64,000 nt of DNA. Origin: Nodosilinea sp. FACHB-141 (GTDB taxonomy: Bacteria; Cyanobacteriota; Cyanobacteriia; Phormidesmidales; Phormidesmidaceae). The notes below the pieces were generated by a model. It searched no databases. It was not told the origin of the DNA and saw nothing but the letters and a program-made list of their open reading frames with translations. The DNA is taken from NCBI RefSeq assembly GCF_014696135.1, contig NZ_JACJPP010000006.1, forward strand, positions 111,261-175,260. The letters are read 5' to 3'. The position numbers and the translations under genes were made by a program. Below, piece after piece: positions 36,252 through 45,395 of the stretch. How positions within the stretch are numbered: the first letter of the stretch is position 1; each line of letters begins with the position of its first letter.

Positions 36252-36971
36252 ATGAAGCTACAGCATTACATCGGTGGAATTGAAGGACTTGAACCTTCTA
36301 GCTTTGAGAAGAAAGTCTTCGTTCAACCGTGGGAAGAACGTATCTTTGGCATTCACGTTGCCATGATGGGGCTGAGTAACCATTTAGAGGCCGTTGAGTC
36401 CGTCCCAACTAAGTTCAGTAGCTTTTGGACTTGGGGCCATCTCCGCCAAGGTGCAGAGGGGATGAACCCATTTGACTACTTTAAGTACCGATACTATGAG
36501 AAGTGGTTAGGTGGTATTTCTGGATTCTTTGTTGAATCGGGTTATGTAACAGAGGAAGAGCTAAGTACAAAAACAGCAGCATACTTAGGAAACTTAGATG
36601 CACCATTACCGAGTGGCGGTGAGACAGCTATTGATGAGCAAATAATTGAGTACCTGAGGGTTGGAGACTCACCCGCTTGTGATGTGGAGGCTCAACCTAA
36701 GTTTAAGGTTGGTGATACCGTTACTGTTAGAAATCCACCCCCTGTTGATCACTGCAAGCTACCAGGGTATCTGCGAACTAAGAAAGGTATTGTTGATGAG
36801 GTCTACGAAGGTACCTACAACTATTACTTTCCAACGGGTGATGGAGTAGGCGATCCTATGCCTATCTACAATGTCGTCTTTGATTCCCACGACATTTGGA
36901 AAGACATTACTGAGCCCAATACCAAAATCTACGTTCAGATTTTTGAGGGCTATCTAGAAGATCCAGAATAG
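36252..36971 (+). CDS. nthB: Nitrile hydratase beta subunit
   Basis: A 239-residue beta subunit. The N-terminal domain starts MKLQHYIGGIEGLEP and contains WEERIFGIHVAMMGLSNHL and YYEKWLGGISGFFVESG (helical arm holding the alpha subunit). The C-terminal SH3-like barrel contains KFKVGDTVTVRNPPPVDHCKLPGYLRTKKG and YNVVFDSHDIW. Nitrile hydratases convert nitriles to amides, and the beta subunit shapes the active-site entrance. It precedes the alpha subunit gene by 38 bases, the beta-alpha order common in cobalt enzymes. Confidence 0.88.
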   Translation: MKLQHYIGGIEGLEPSSFEKKVFVQPWEERIFGIHVAMMGLSNHLEAVESVPTKFSSFWTWGHLRQGAEGMNPFDYFKYRYYEKWLGGISGFFVESGYVTEEELSTKTAAYLGNLDAPLPSGGETAIDEQIIEYLRVGDSPACDVEAQPKFKVGDTVTVRNPPPVDHCKLPGYLRTKKGIVDEVYEGTYNYYFPTGDGVGDPMPIYNVVFDSHDIWKDITEPNTKIYVQIFEGYLEDPE

Positions 36972-37009
36972 TTCATGGGTTTTTATTAAGTATTCTTGGG
37001 TAATTAGGT

Positions 37010-37618
37010 ATGACTGAGAATGTTGGCCGCGAAACATATAGTGCCGCCCGCGTTAAGGCACTAGAGTCTCTGCTGATCGAAAAAGGAATCATCACTAGCG
37101 AAACTGTCGATAAAGTGATTGACTTCTTTGAGAAGGATATGGGGCCATTTAATGGTGCCAGAATTGTTGCTAAAGCTTGGGTTGACCCAGCATTTAAGGA
37201 ACGTCTACTAGCAGATACTCCTTCAGCAATTGCGGAGATGAGTTTTCCCCGTGGTATGGCGGGGGCGGAAGGCGAGAATATGGCCGCTGTTGCCAACACT
37301 CCTGACGTCCATAACTTGATTGTTTGCACGATGTGCTCCTGTTACCCTTGGCCAGTGTTGGGCCTGCCGCCTTATTGGTTTAAAGATCCTACCTTTCGAG
37401 CCAGGGCTATCCGTGAACCCCGGAAAGTGCTCAAAGAGTTTGGTCTAGATGTCTCTGAGTCTGTTGAAGTTAAGGTCTGGGATACCAGTGCTCAGATTCG
37501 ATGGTTTGTTCTGCCAGAACGCCCTGAAGGAACGGAAGGGTGGACAGAAGAGCAACTAGCGGCCATTGTCACTCCTGAATCCATGCAAGGGGCGGCCAGG
37601 GTAGTAGTGCCAGCTTAA
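37010..37618 (+). CDS. nthA: Nitrile hydratase alpha subunit, cobalt type
   Basis: A 202-residue alpha subunit. The metal-binding motif is VCTMCSCYPWPVLG, with Cys106, Cys109, Ser110 and Cys111. The Thr after the first Cys marks the cobalt type (iron enzymes have Ser), and in the family two of these Cys are oxidised to sulfinate and sulfenate. The usual AYNE-free helix, WFKDP-x-F-R-x-RAIREPRKVL and VWDTSAQIRWFVLPERP follow. It would hydrate nitriles to amides in the cytoplasm; natural substrate unknown. The cluster also contains a metallochaperone gene and a metal importer. Confidence 0.92.
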   Translation: MTENVGRETYSAARVKALESLLIEKGIITSETVDKVIDFFEKDMGPFNGARIVAKAWVDPAFKERLLADTPSAIAEMSFPRGMAGAEGENMAAVANTPDVHNLIVCTMCSCYPWPVLGLPPYWFKDPTFRARAIREPRKVLKEFGLDVSESVEVKVWDTSAQIRWFVLPERPEGTEGWTEEQLAAIVTPESMQGAARVVVPA

Positions 37619-37652
37619 TCATTAAGCAACGTCTAAGAATCACTAGGTAGCC

Positions 37653-38009
37653 ATGCAGATTAAATTTGAACAGTTCGCAGCCGCTAGTATGCTGGGTAGC
37701 GCTGATTCTCCCCCACGCGATAATGGGGAGATTCTGTTTCAAAGGCCCTGGGAAGGCCGTGCCTTTGGAATGGCAATTGCTCTGTCCAAAAAAGGACATT
37801 ACGAGTGGGAAGACTTTCGGCAAGGGCTCATAGCATCAATAGCTGAGTGGGAAGCGACTCACTGTAAAGATGACCCAGATTGGGATTATTATCTTCGTTG
37901 GCTTGCATCTCTAGAGAATTTAGTACTTGAGTCTTCCCTTGTCAGCGAAGAGGAGTTAAAAGAACGAACTCGTCAGATACTGGTTGAGGCCAATAAAACC
38001 TCGATTTAA
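37653..38009 (+). CDS. Nitrile hydratase activator-like small protein (P14K/beta-N-like)
   Basis: A 118-residue protein beginning MQIKFEQFAAASMLGSADSPPRDNGEILFQRPWEGRAFGMAIALS-like residues; LFQRPWEGRAFGMAIALSK matches the N-terminal domain of the beta subunit (VQPWEERIFGIHVAMMG), and W-x-x-FRQGLIASIAEWE and YYLRWLASLENLVLESSLV continue the similarity. This is the P14K/NhlE-like activator family that exchanges cobalt into the alpha subunit. It follows the alpha gene by 34 bases and has no membrane segment. Confidence 0.75.
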   Translation: MQIKFEQFAAASMLGSADSPPRDNGEILFQRPWEGRAFGMAIALSKKGHYEWEDFRQGLIASIAEWEATHCKDDPDWDYYLRWLASLENLVLESSLVSEEELKERTRQILVEANKTSI

Positions 38010-38130
38010 CCTGAGCTAACTCTTCCCGTTTCGTACCTTTAGCCTAGCTTTGTTCTGTTTCTTCAAATACTTTCAACCCTCCTAGAAGGTTGTTTGTCAT
38101 TTGGGCATCTCTCTTGCAGCCAATTTAATC

Positions 38131-38805
38131 GTGAGGAACACAAAAGTGGCATCAAAGATTACTGGCATTAGACATCGGGCTGGCCTGGGTCTGAGCAGTT
38201 TCGTGAAGCTTATTATAGGTATCTTTGCCCTTCTAGGAGTAGCTTCTCCCGCCTTTGCCCATCACCCATCTGGAGGTGTAATATCGGCTACTTTTATGGA
38301 GGGATTTTTGTCAGGGCTTGGTCACCCAATCATTGGGTTTGATCATCTAGTTTTTGTTATATCTGTGGGATTGCTAGCGTCAACTGTTGCCAGAGGTTTC
38401 TGGGTTCCTGTTGTGTTTGTCTCAACAGCTCTTGTAGGAACAGGGCTTCAATTAATGCTGGTAGATATGCCTATAGTTGAAATAGTTATTTCAGCTTCAG
38501 TGCTTGTCTCTGGCATCTTGTTAGCAAAGTTAGAGAAACCTGGCACAGCCATCATTACAGTTTTGGCAGGTATTGCAGGATTGTTTCATGGCTATGCTTA
38601 TGGAGAAGCCATTATTGGCGCTACGGCAGTTCCTTTAGCAGCTTATCTAGCTGGGTTTACTTTGATTCAGGCAATTATTTCTTTGATTTCCTTCAAGATA
38701 GCTACAGAAGCCATAAAGTCTAGCGTTAGCTACCCTGATTTTCTGCGTTTGGCCGGATACATTGCTGTAGGGGCTGGAATGGCATTTATGGCTGCTAGCT
38801 TTTAA
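38131..38805 (+). CDS. hupE: HupE/UreJ-family nickel/cobalt importer
   Basis: A protein of about 224 residues (GTG 38131 chosen; a TTG at 38101 is in frame). It has an N-terminal signal-like segment ending ASPAFAHHPSGG, then six membrane helices. HPIIGFDHLVFVISVGLLAS carries the HP-x-x-GxDH-x-x metal motif of HupE, and a second His pair sits in GLFHGYAYGEA. HupE proteins bring in Ni2+ or Co2+ passively. In this cluster it can supply cobalt to nitrile hydratase. It is followed by a terminator. Confidence 0.82.
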   Translation: MRNTKVASKITGIRHRAGLGLSSFVKLIIGIFALLGVASPAFAHHPSGGVISATFMEGFLSGLGHPIIGFDHLVFVISVGLLASTVARGFWVPVVFVSTALVGTGLQLMLVDMPIVEIVISASVLVSGILLAKLEKPGTAIITVLAGIAGLFHGYAYGEAIIGATAVPLAAYLAGFTLIQAIISLISFKIATEAIKSSVSYPDFLRLAGYIAVGAGMAFMAASF

Positions 38806-38833
38806 GCCACTTGCTCGATGAATTCTCAGAATG

Positions 38834-38868
38834 GGCTAGGAGTGTAATCTTCTAGCCTTTGCTTTTTT
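38834..38868 (+). terminator. Terminator of the nitrile hydratase cluster
   Basis: GGCTAGGAG (38834-38842) pairs with CTTCTAGCC (38849-38857) with one mismatch and is followed by TTTGCTTTTTT. The rest of the 326-base gap (38806-39131) shows no gene. Confidence 0.65.
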
Positions 38869-39131
38869 AAAGCAATTGAAGTTAATGCTCTTGACTTTAT
38901 CTGAGGCGATAAGTGCCACTGGTCTTGCCTAGCCTTTACCAGCCATATTACTCTCTCTTGCTTGTGACTACCGACCTCTGCTATGACTAATATAAACTTT
39001 AGATATTTGCTTTGAAGTTGGCCAGTTCCGTGAAAGTAACTAACTCAAACGGTCAAATTTTTATTTGGCCTAATATGAGCTTAGTCTAAAAAAACTCCAT
39101 CAGTTTTCTGGATCATATTCAAGATACTCTG

Positions 39132-40781
39132 TTAGAGCCGAAGCAACTTCTCCTCTGGCATCAACTCCTCTAATAAATCATAGGGATTTATATTTAGTCT
39201 TTCCCAATCTTGATTGAGTTCATCCCATAATTTCTTAACTGCTGGGGGATAGTTCTCTGGTGAATCTTTGTAAACTCGACAAATATACTGCATCAGGTTA
39301 AAGCAAATAGTTGCTTGCCCTGCTACGGTTACATCTGCTAGCTGCTGAGGCCTATCAAACCATAAAGTAGTAGGCATTGCTGCCGCATTCTCAGCAACCT
39401 GCTTTAACTGTGAGCTGAGAGACGTTACCCCAGGAAGACTTACATTAGGTTTCACTAACCGATCAATCCGGTTCGAAATAAGCTTTCCTTGGTATCTTTT
39501 ATCGCTATATGCCCGAGCGAAAATCAATGCTTTAATACGATCCATAAAAACAGCATTGGTTAGCGCTAGTAGAGATGTTACGCGTAACTCTACTAAATAT
39601 AAGAATTCATCTACCTTTAACAATTTCAGATCTTGCCATCCTGCTAGTCCTGCCTGGGGTATACGTGGCAATAACTGGTTTTTGACTAACTCTCGTCCCC
39701 ACCAAAGACTAGCGATGACTCCAAAAGCTAAAATCAGTGGCATCAATACCGAGAAGAAATGCTGCCAAAAGATGAATGTCCCCTGTTGGATTTCCCTCCA
39801 AAGCTCATAACTTACCGATACCACCGTTGAGATACAAACAAGTAGAAAAAAACGGATAAACCAGTCTAATTGCCCTAAGGTTAAATTGCCAGATGGCTTG
39901 TCATTTTTAGGATACTCATACAAGTTATCCTGAAGAGAATCTACGTCTGAAATAATAAATAGCCCCAGAGATTCTGAATCTTTTCAACTATCTGACAAGA
40001 TCAAGCTGTCAATTCCTTGGTTATCGAAAATGCCACCATCCATTAACGCTAAAGAGCGGAACTGCCCATTTTCGCCAACAGCATCCTTCACCTTAGGAGG
40101 AATCTGATTGTTGGGCCAGGCAAAATCCTGAGGAAATTCTAGTGGCTCAAACCCACCAGGGAAACAAGATGAGGCTGCTACAATATCAGCTAGTCGAATC
40201 TCTTTTGCGGCATCCTTAGGAATGGACACATTGCCATTACCTATACGAGCACGGCCATTAGCGCTTTTTTGGAACCTAAAAGCTACACCAGTTCGAAATT
40301 CAGTTGTATTAAATGAAATTTCCTTAATAGAGATCTCTGCGTCAAGAACTTCACCTAAAGTGTATGGATGTCCTTGAGGGGACTTTAGAAAAGTGTCAGC
40401 ATACACGTTTGCCATCGATAATATCAGCTTTGGCTGACCTGAAGGCACTCGACTAGGGCCTTGACTTAAATCTGCTAATCCAGCTTTAAATAAATCCTGA
40501 TCACGGAGAAAGCGATAGAAGTTTTGGAAGAATTCAAGAAATCCAATTCCCTCCACCAATGACAAGATATATTTTGATCCTGTGAACGTTCCCCCTGATA
40601 CTGTGGATAACCTAGATAACTGAGTAAGTAGTTTAATGCGCTCAAGATAGGCTAGGGTTCCAAGATGAAACGCTGCTGCACGGTAGCCGCCCCCTGATAA
40701 AGATAACCCAATTGGAATCTGAGACAAATCTTTGGGCGTCTCTTCTGGAAACTGCTTGAAATCTAAAGGTGTTGTTGTCAT
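39132..40781 (-). pseudogene. Patatin-like phospholipase fused to a membrane domain, split by an in-frame TGA
   Basis: A single frame of about 549 codons is interrupted only by TGA at 39984. Residues 1-265 are a patatin-like domain: SLSGGGYRAAAFHLGTLAYLER (oxyanion hole), STVSGGTFTGSK (nucleophile elbow with Thr where Ser is usual), and ALMDGGIFDNQGIDSLIL (Asp of the dyad). After the TGA comes KDSESLGLFIISDVDS, which continues the fold, then two membrane helices (about 39885-39710) and a C-terminal alpha-helical tail. A TTG at 39923 allows a separate start for the second half. The lipase may be inactive; a point mutation of CGA or TGG is likely. Confidence 0.7.
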
Positions 40782-41048
40782 ACGGTTTTGTTCTTCACGC
40801 TAATAGATTCTGTTCTAATACCATAGAGCGCTTTTCATAGCTCAACACTTAGAATGATTTTTAACAAGCAGACAGGCAACGGTAGGATTAAGAGATTAAG
40901 AGATTAAGACCTGTTCCACAACCGTTTAGCCTACGAAAAAATAAGAATTTAAGCGCTTGCTCAGAAGAGTATCCGGACTATTAATAGTTCTTAAGGAATG
41001 TCTCACGGGGCAGTCTTGTTGCTAGATCGCGCTTCGCCTAACCAACCC

Positions 41049-41400
41049 TCACGCTAGGAATCTCCCCCAGTGGTCGTATATCTTAGTGTGAACTACTCTG
41101 AGCGCATCGCCCAAGTGGGCCCTAGGCCCATCGCCCCAAACTTGACCGCATTGGGGTTGAGCTTGCGGTTGAGGTCGTCCATAGCCTGCACCAGCGTTCG
41201 TCGCTACCACCAGAGAGACGTCCTGGGCCGGTTGGGAGCGATCGACCACCAGCAAATTCCCTAGCTACCCATCCTGATCCGCCGCTATAGCTCCCTCGAC
41301 CTGCATGAAGAAGGTGGCAGCGGGGTTATGGGTGGGTGGTGATTGAGTTGAGGCTTTGCTCGATGGCATCGCTAGGGACGGGGAGGGCCCCTATGGGGCT
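41049..41400 (-). pseudogene. umuDC deletion scar
   Basis: The 5' part matches UmuD (HPAATFFMQVEG with a frameshift before it, then an in-frame stop, then GNLLVVDRSQPAQDVSLVVATN). The 3' part, in another frame, matches the C terminus of UmuC (LVQAMDDLNRKLNPN, GPTWAMRSE, then RYTT). The middle of both genes is missing, as after an internal deletion joining umuD to the end of umuC. No functional DNA polymerase V can come from it. It lies in an otherwise empty stretch (40782-41528). Confidence 0.7.
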
Positions 41401-41528
41401 TAAAAACCTGGAATTTATTGCTTTGATGGTAGGGAGAATGAACCTGTACTTTCTTGGCATGCAAGAATGAAGGACACAATTCTGTCAACTAGCTGCCTGC
41501 AGTAAAATCAAGGAATTTAGGGACAACT

Positions 41529-42557
41529 ATGGCTTCAAAATTACGATTTAAGCCCATCTCTCATAGCTGGGTGGCCCTACATCCCAATCCTAAGGGAGTA
41601 ATTCAATTTGTCGGTGGGGCTTTTTTCGGTACTTTTGGGCCGATGTTCTTTTACCGTCACTTACTTCGATACCTTTATGAAAAGTCGTACACTATCGTAT
41701 TGTTACCATTCAATTTTTCGTTTGATCACTACCGAGAAGCCATTTTCTTGGTTAAAGAGCAGTACCACATTCTGCCTGACTTAGTCAGACTGGCGATGCT
41801 TGCAGGCTATGACCACCAATTTTATCTGAAGGACTCAAATTACTATTGGATTGCCCATAGCATCGGATGTAAGTATGTCTCGCTGCTGGAAGCATTTAGT
41901 GCCCTGCCCGATGATAAAAGCGAGGCGACTCAATTTATCCGTGAACTGCTCAAAAATCTGCCGGACGAGTCGTATAGCGAGACAGCTATTGAGAAGGTAG
42001 TGGCTCAAATTGACCGCTTGTTTGGAGATTTGCAGATCGAGGCGAAAAGCACCCAGAAACTCATTCATGATTATCAGCAGAGCATTGGGCAGTCCTACGA
42101 TGAAAGTGCTGAATCGATCTTCTTAAACCTGTTTATTAAGAATCAGCCCTCTGTTTTACTGGCACCTTGCACCAGTGATACCTCCAGTGCAGTCAAACCC
42201 AAGGCCTTTGCTCGACTAGTCGACAAATGGGGAATGGGAGTTAAACCGACGACGGCGACTACCTGTGCCCTGATTAAACAATCTGATCTTTTTGGCTTAC
42301 TTGGGTTAGTGTGTTTTCAATCTGACAAGATTGCTGCGGAAACCTGTCAGTGGTTTTTAGAGGTGCTTAAAAAACCATCTAGAGAAAATCAAAAATATCT
42401 CAATGGTGGACATCTCAGGCCGCTAGGCGTTCAGTTGGTCAATCACGTTGTTAATCCCTTCTTTGATTGGCCTCTGCTCACCTTAACTGATAAAAGAAAT
42501 GCTGCTTTAGAAGACCTTATGAGTGAATTGCTAGAGAGTTTTTCGGCACGGATTTAG
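41529..42557 (+). CDS. DUF1350-family alpha/beta-hydrolase-like protein
   Basis: A 342-residue protein with the cyanobacterial/plant DUF1350 layout: SHSWVALHPNPKGVIQFVGGAFFGTFGPMFFYRHLLRYL at the N terminus, IVLLPFNFSFDHYREAI, and WIAHSIGCKYVSLLEAF, where the Ser of H-S-I-G is the probable nucleophile. The C-terminal part adds helices and HLRPLGVQLVNHVVNPFFDWP. Its function is unknown; in plants and cyanobacteria members are soluble or thylakoid-associated. It is AT-rich compared with the core genes. Confidence 0.75.
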   Translation: MASKLRFKPISHSWVALHPNPKGVIQFVGGAFFGTFGPMFFYRHLLRYLYEKSYTIVLLPFNFSFDHYREAIFLVKEQYHILPDLVRLAMLAGYDHQFYLKDSNYYWIAHSIGCKYVSLLEAFSALPDDKSEATQFIRELLKNLPDESYSETAIEKVVAQIDRLFGDLQIEAKSTQKLIHDYQQSIGQSYDESAESIFLNLFIKNQPSVLLAPCTSDTSSAVKPKAFARLVDKWGMGVKPTTATTCALIKQSDLFGLLGLVCFQSDKIAAETCQWFLEVLKKPSRENQKYLNGGHLRPLGVQLVNHVVNPFFDWPLLTLTDKRNAALEDLMSELLESFSARI

Positions 42558-42601
42558 CCTTAGTATCGTTTGTTGTTCTAAGCTACTCGACCGAGTGCTT
42601 A

Positions 42602-42638
42602 AAAAGCTATCGCATCTATCAGATGCGATAGCTTTTAT
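42602..42638. terminator. Perfect hairpin after the DUF1350 gene
   Basis: AAAAGCTATCGCATC pairs with GATGCGATAGCTTTT around a TATCA loop, followed by TATATTG; the stem is 15 bp and the U-rich end makes it a bidirectional terminator between the DUF1350 gene and the convergent exported-protein gene. Confidence 0.8.
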
Positions 42639-42771
42639 ATTGTTTGGAGAGCTAGCAGTGAGTTGATTCCGGACAATTCAACGGACTAGTGATGAAGTTG
42701 AATAGCTAACTTCGGTTGAGGACAAAGAGTGCTCCTGCAGTTGTCCAGATAAGTGCCTGTTCAAGGTTCCT

Positions 42772-43908
42772 CTAATTGTTGTTAACTTTGAAATTGACTT
42801 TTGCCTCGCCTAGTAGATTGCCCTTTGCTTGGCGGCTTTCATAGACCTTCAAAAAGATCGTGTTTTCCTGCTTGAGGTTCAAGTTTCCACCATTAAGATT
42901 CCCAGTGGGGTCATCGCCGAAAATAGCGTAGGGTGAAATATTTTCCGTTTTGGTTAATTGAGCGTTGTTGAGATTGAATACGATACTGCCAACCTTGTTT
43001 TTGAAGGCACTATCAGGAGTTACAACAGCGGCAATGGTCACATTGCGATTAGCGATATCACTGGCGCGAATAATATCATTATCATCGATGATGGTAATGA
43101 GTTCATCAGTATCGGCATCAAACAACCCGACTTCGAGGTCTGTAATACCGTATGTTTTACGCGCATTGACGAGGTAAATAGCATCACCTTTGGGGAAGTA
43201 AACAAAGGGTTGTTCCCGAGCCGCTTGTTGCAAGCGGGGTGGCAGTAGGTTGAAGACCTTAGTGAAGTCGACTGTGACTTGCTGGGTCTTGCCGTTGACT
43301 ACAATGCCTTCAGCATTGGGACGACAGTTTAATTCCTTAATCTTTTCGATCGCTTTGTCTTGAGCCTCTGAATTGACAGACACATATACGAGATAGCCTT
43401 TATTCTCTAGGCTCTTGGCTGCTTGTTCAGCCTCGGATGCGGTTTCGAAGAAGGCGATTTGCGTATCCTTGATCTCAACAGGACAACTGCTTTCTTTAGT
43501 TTTGCCCCCAACAACTGAGTAGATAAAGCCCGTCTTGTTTTGGCCGTTTTCAGAAGTTACCGGGCCCGAAAACTGAATTCGGGTGGCAGTGCCAGGAATT
43601 TTAGGCTCAGCTGTTGAAAAATCTAGGTCGGCACCTTGAAATTTACCATTGCCTACTTGAGTCGGATTGAGGTCTCTGACATTGAGGGGAACTGAAATAT
43701 CGTAGTCCAGGATGTCTTTTAGTACCTTCACCTTGCTTTCTTGACCTGACGCATCAGTATAAAAACTGGTTAGTCCAATATCCATTCCGTCTTCGAAGAT
43801 AGACTGAGCCAGAGCAACATTGCCTAGGGGCAGAATCAAGATTGCGAATATACAAGCAATCAAGCGAAATAGAACAGAAAAATACTTCTTCATTGAATTC
43901 GAAGGCAT
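42772..43908 (-). CDS. Exported protein of unknown function
   Basis: A 378-residue protein from ATG 43908 (GAGGA lies upstream; an ATG at 43941 is in frame). The signal peptide is KKYFSVLFRLIACIFAILILPLGNVALA, with cleavage near AQS. The mature part has a segment of helix-strand-helix form (IAFFETASEAEQAAKSLENKGYLVYVSVN, about residues 145-173) resembling a SPOR-like unit, then a C-terminal half with repeated Asp-rich turns (FDADTDELITIIDDNDI, YAIFGDDPTGNLNGG) that may bind Ca2+. Two Cys (ESSCPVE, ELNCRP) could form a disulfide. I do not recognise the family. Confidence 0.55.
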   Translation of the reverse strand: MPSNSMKKYFSVLFRLIACIFAILILPLGNVALAQSIFEDGMDIGLTSFYTDASGQESKVKVLKDILDYDISVPLNVRDLNPTQVGNGKFQGADLDFSTAEPKIPGTATRIQFSGPVTSENGQNKTGFIYSVVGGKTKESSCPVEIKDTQIAFFETASEAEQAAKSLENKGYLVYVSVNSEAQDKAIEKIKELNCRPNAEGIVVNGKTQQVTVDFTKVFNLLPPRLQQAAREQPFVYFPKGDAIYLVNARKTYGITDLEVGLFDADTDELITIIDDNDIIRASDIANRNVTIAAVVTPDSAFKNKVGSIVFNLNNAQLTKTENISPYAIFGDDPTGNLNGGNLNLKQENTIFLKVYESRQAKGNLLGEAKVNFKVNNN

Positions 43909-44199
43909 CAAAACATCCTCATCAATACTGTTAATGCACATGATTAAGTCAAGGTAGGCGGTCGCGTCTTTGCTTGAAAACTGGACCTTGCTTACTGCCC
44001 GTGAACTTACTTAGAAAGAAACAACCTGATAAAAGATGATTCCGGAAACTAGAGCGGCATTCTGAAATAGGAAGTTCAAAAATGAAGGCAATATAGGCCT
44101 AGTAGAGCTTTTCAGTACATGTAGGATGGTCAAAGGGCTTGAGTCCGTGTCCATCATCACCGAATGCCTCATAAACGAGACAATTTTTTGGCTTTGGCC

Positions 44200-44763
44200 T
44201 TACTCATGGATCTTCTCCACTTTCCAAGCCGACTGTGCCCCGTTTTTTCCTGCCCTAGTGAAGCGAAAGCCATAGCGCTCGAAGGTTGCCTCATAGAGAG
44301 ATGAGAGGCCAAGGATATCGGTTAGTTCACTGGTGCTAGGCCGCCAGTCGTTGTTGGCGATCGCCTGAAGTTGTTCAAAGCGAGAGAGTGGGTTCGGCGG
44401 TGCCGGTGGTGCAGATGAGGGCTGTTGGTTGGCGATCGCAGCACCAAAGCCTGAAGCATCTCTAGCTGTCCTGTTGCCCCGTGAGACTGTTCTGGAGTTG
44501 GGCTAGGAGTATGAATGAGGTACTGGTGTCTCATGGGACTGTCTCGTAGGTTGGCCTAGAATGGCAGCGGCAGAAGCCTCTAGCGTGTAGTCCTGCTGAA
44601 TCAGTTCGTGGATTTGATCCAGCAACTTGATGTGATCCGCCGTTACGTAGGCTTTGTTTTTATCGCGTTTGACCGTCACAATCCCGAGGACATTGGTGCG
44701 GTTGTAGATCTGAGAACGGGCAACTCCATAGCGGTTGGGTAGGCTTTTTAAGAGGCAGTTCAT
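44200..44763 (-). pseudogene. Helix-turn-helix-like DNA-binding protein, frameshifted
   Basis: The first frame (86 codons) is LLKSLPNRYGVARSQIYNRTNVL, then KAYVTADHIKLLDQIHELIQQD, a helix-turn-helix-like pattern. Near 44505 the frame is lost and another continues FGAAIANQQPSSAPPAPPNPLSRFEQ, AIANNDWRPSTSELTDILGL, ERYGFRFTRAGKN to a stop at 44200-44202. The repaired protein (about 187 residues) has an N-terminal DNA-binding part, a Pro/Ala linker and a C-terminal second small domain. It is divergent from the small-gene run at 45396 and may have been its regulator. Confidence 0.5.
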
Positions 44764-44938
44764 CCACCAAAGCGCACTCTACTGGTTCTGTCATGGCTGG
44801 TGTTTTGTCTAGCTCAGACAGGGCACTAGAAAGCCTTTAATCCCAAGCGCTCTCGCTGTACTGTCTAATGTATTGTCTTGCCACCATAGCCACGATGGCA
44901 GGATTTGTGAACTCCAGAACACTCTTTTTGCAGTACAA

Positions 44939-44998
44939 TTGAACTACCAAAAAACACAAACACACCAGCCCTAGAGTGATGTTCTTAGGGCTTTTTTT
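44939..44998 (+). ncRNA. Candidate small RNA
   Basis: TTGCAG followed by TACAAT (44932-44937) could be a promoter; transcription starting near 44941 would give about 57 nt: an A/C-rich single-stranded part with CAAACACACC, then a hairpin AGCCCTA...TAGGGCT ending in seven T (44968-44998). The size and layout recall short cyanobacterial regulatory RNAs such as Yfr1, but the invariant ACUCCUCACAC motif is absent. No open reading frame is found in it. Confidence 0.35.
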
Positions 44999-45027
44999 AT
45001 TGGGCGAATTCTTTCCCTGAACTGTTC

Positions 45028-45048
45028 TGGGGACAGATAGTGTCCCCC
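45028..45048. repeat. Perfect GGGGACA/TGTCCCC palindrome
   Basis: TGGGGACA at 45028-45035 pairs with TGTCCCCC at 45041-45048 around a GATAG centre. It lies between the candidate small RNA and the CGCAC array and could be an operator for a dimeric regulator, or the hairpin of a terminator without a T run. Confidence 0.35.
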
Positions 45049-45131
45049 AAAACCTGAAACCAGCATTGCTCCAAAGCTTACCGAATTGTCTTATTGGACA
45101 ATCAGTACAACCGTGCTATCGAACAGGAAAG

Positions 45132-45370
45132 CGCACACCTGCCGCACTTTTTTGCACAGCTAGCCGCACAAGGGACAAACACCCCAAGCACAGCGCTAGT
45201 GCAGTGGTCGAACAGGTAAAAACGCTTCTATTTCAAAGGTTTTACCGCTTTCTTAAAGGAGGACGCACGGATGGAAAACGCACCAAAGTACGCACCGCTG
45301 CACATCGAAAAGTAACGGATACTGTGCAGTCGCACACTCCCGCACAGGGCGACCGCACACTAGGACGCAC
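45132..45370 (+). repeat. CGCAC-rich array (iteron-like)
   Basis: CGCAC occurs ten times in 239 bases, at 45132, 45143, 45165, 45264, 45279, 45291, 45331, 45341, 45354 and 45366; about 0.3 are expected by chance. Most neighbouring spacings are 10-15 bases, near one helical turn. There are also TGCAC variants. It ends 25 bases before the first gene of the small-gene run. The nearby open frame is a weak extension of that gene, not a good coding region. It may be a binding array for a regulator or a replication/partition protein. Confidence 0.5.
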
Positions 45371-45395
45371 AGGAAACAACCTCTACAGCTCCAAC

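Noticed and set aside
39984..39986. Selenocysteine recoding of the TGA in the patatin-like gene
   Set aside because: No selenocysteine insertion structure or related selenoprotein family is evident, and the position is not catalytic.
45066..45395. N-terminal extension of the 45396 gene
   Set aside because: The frame runs through the CGCAC array and gives a Thr/Arg/His-rich, low-complexity product, and the protein has a natural start at MKTRWYVW.
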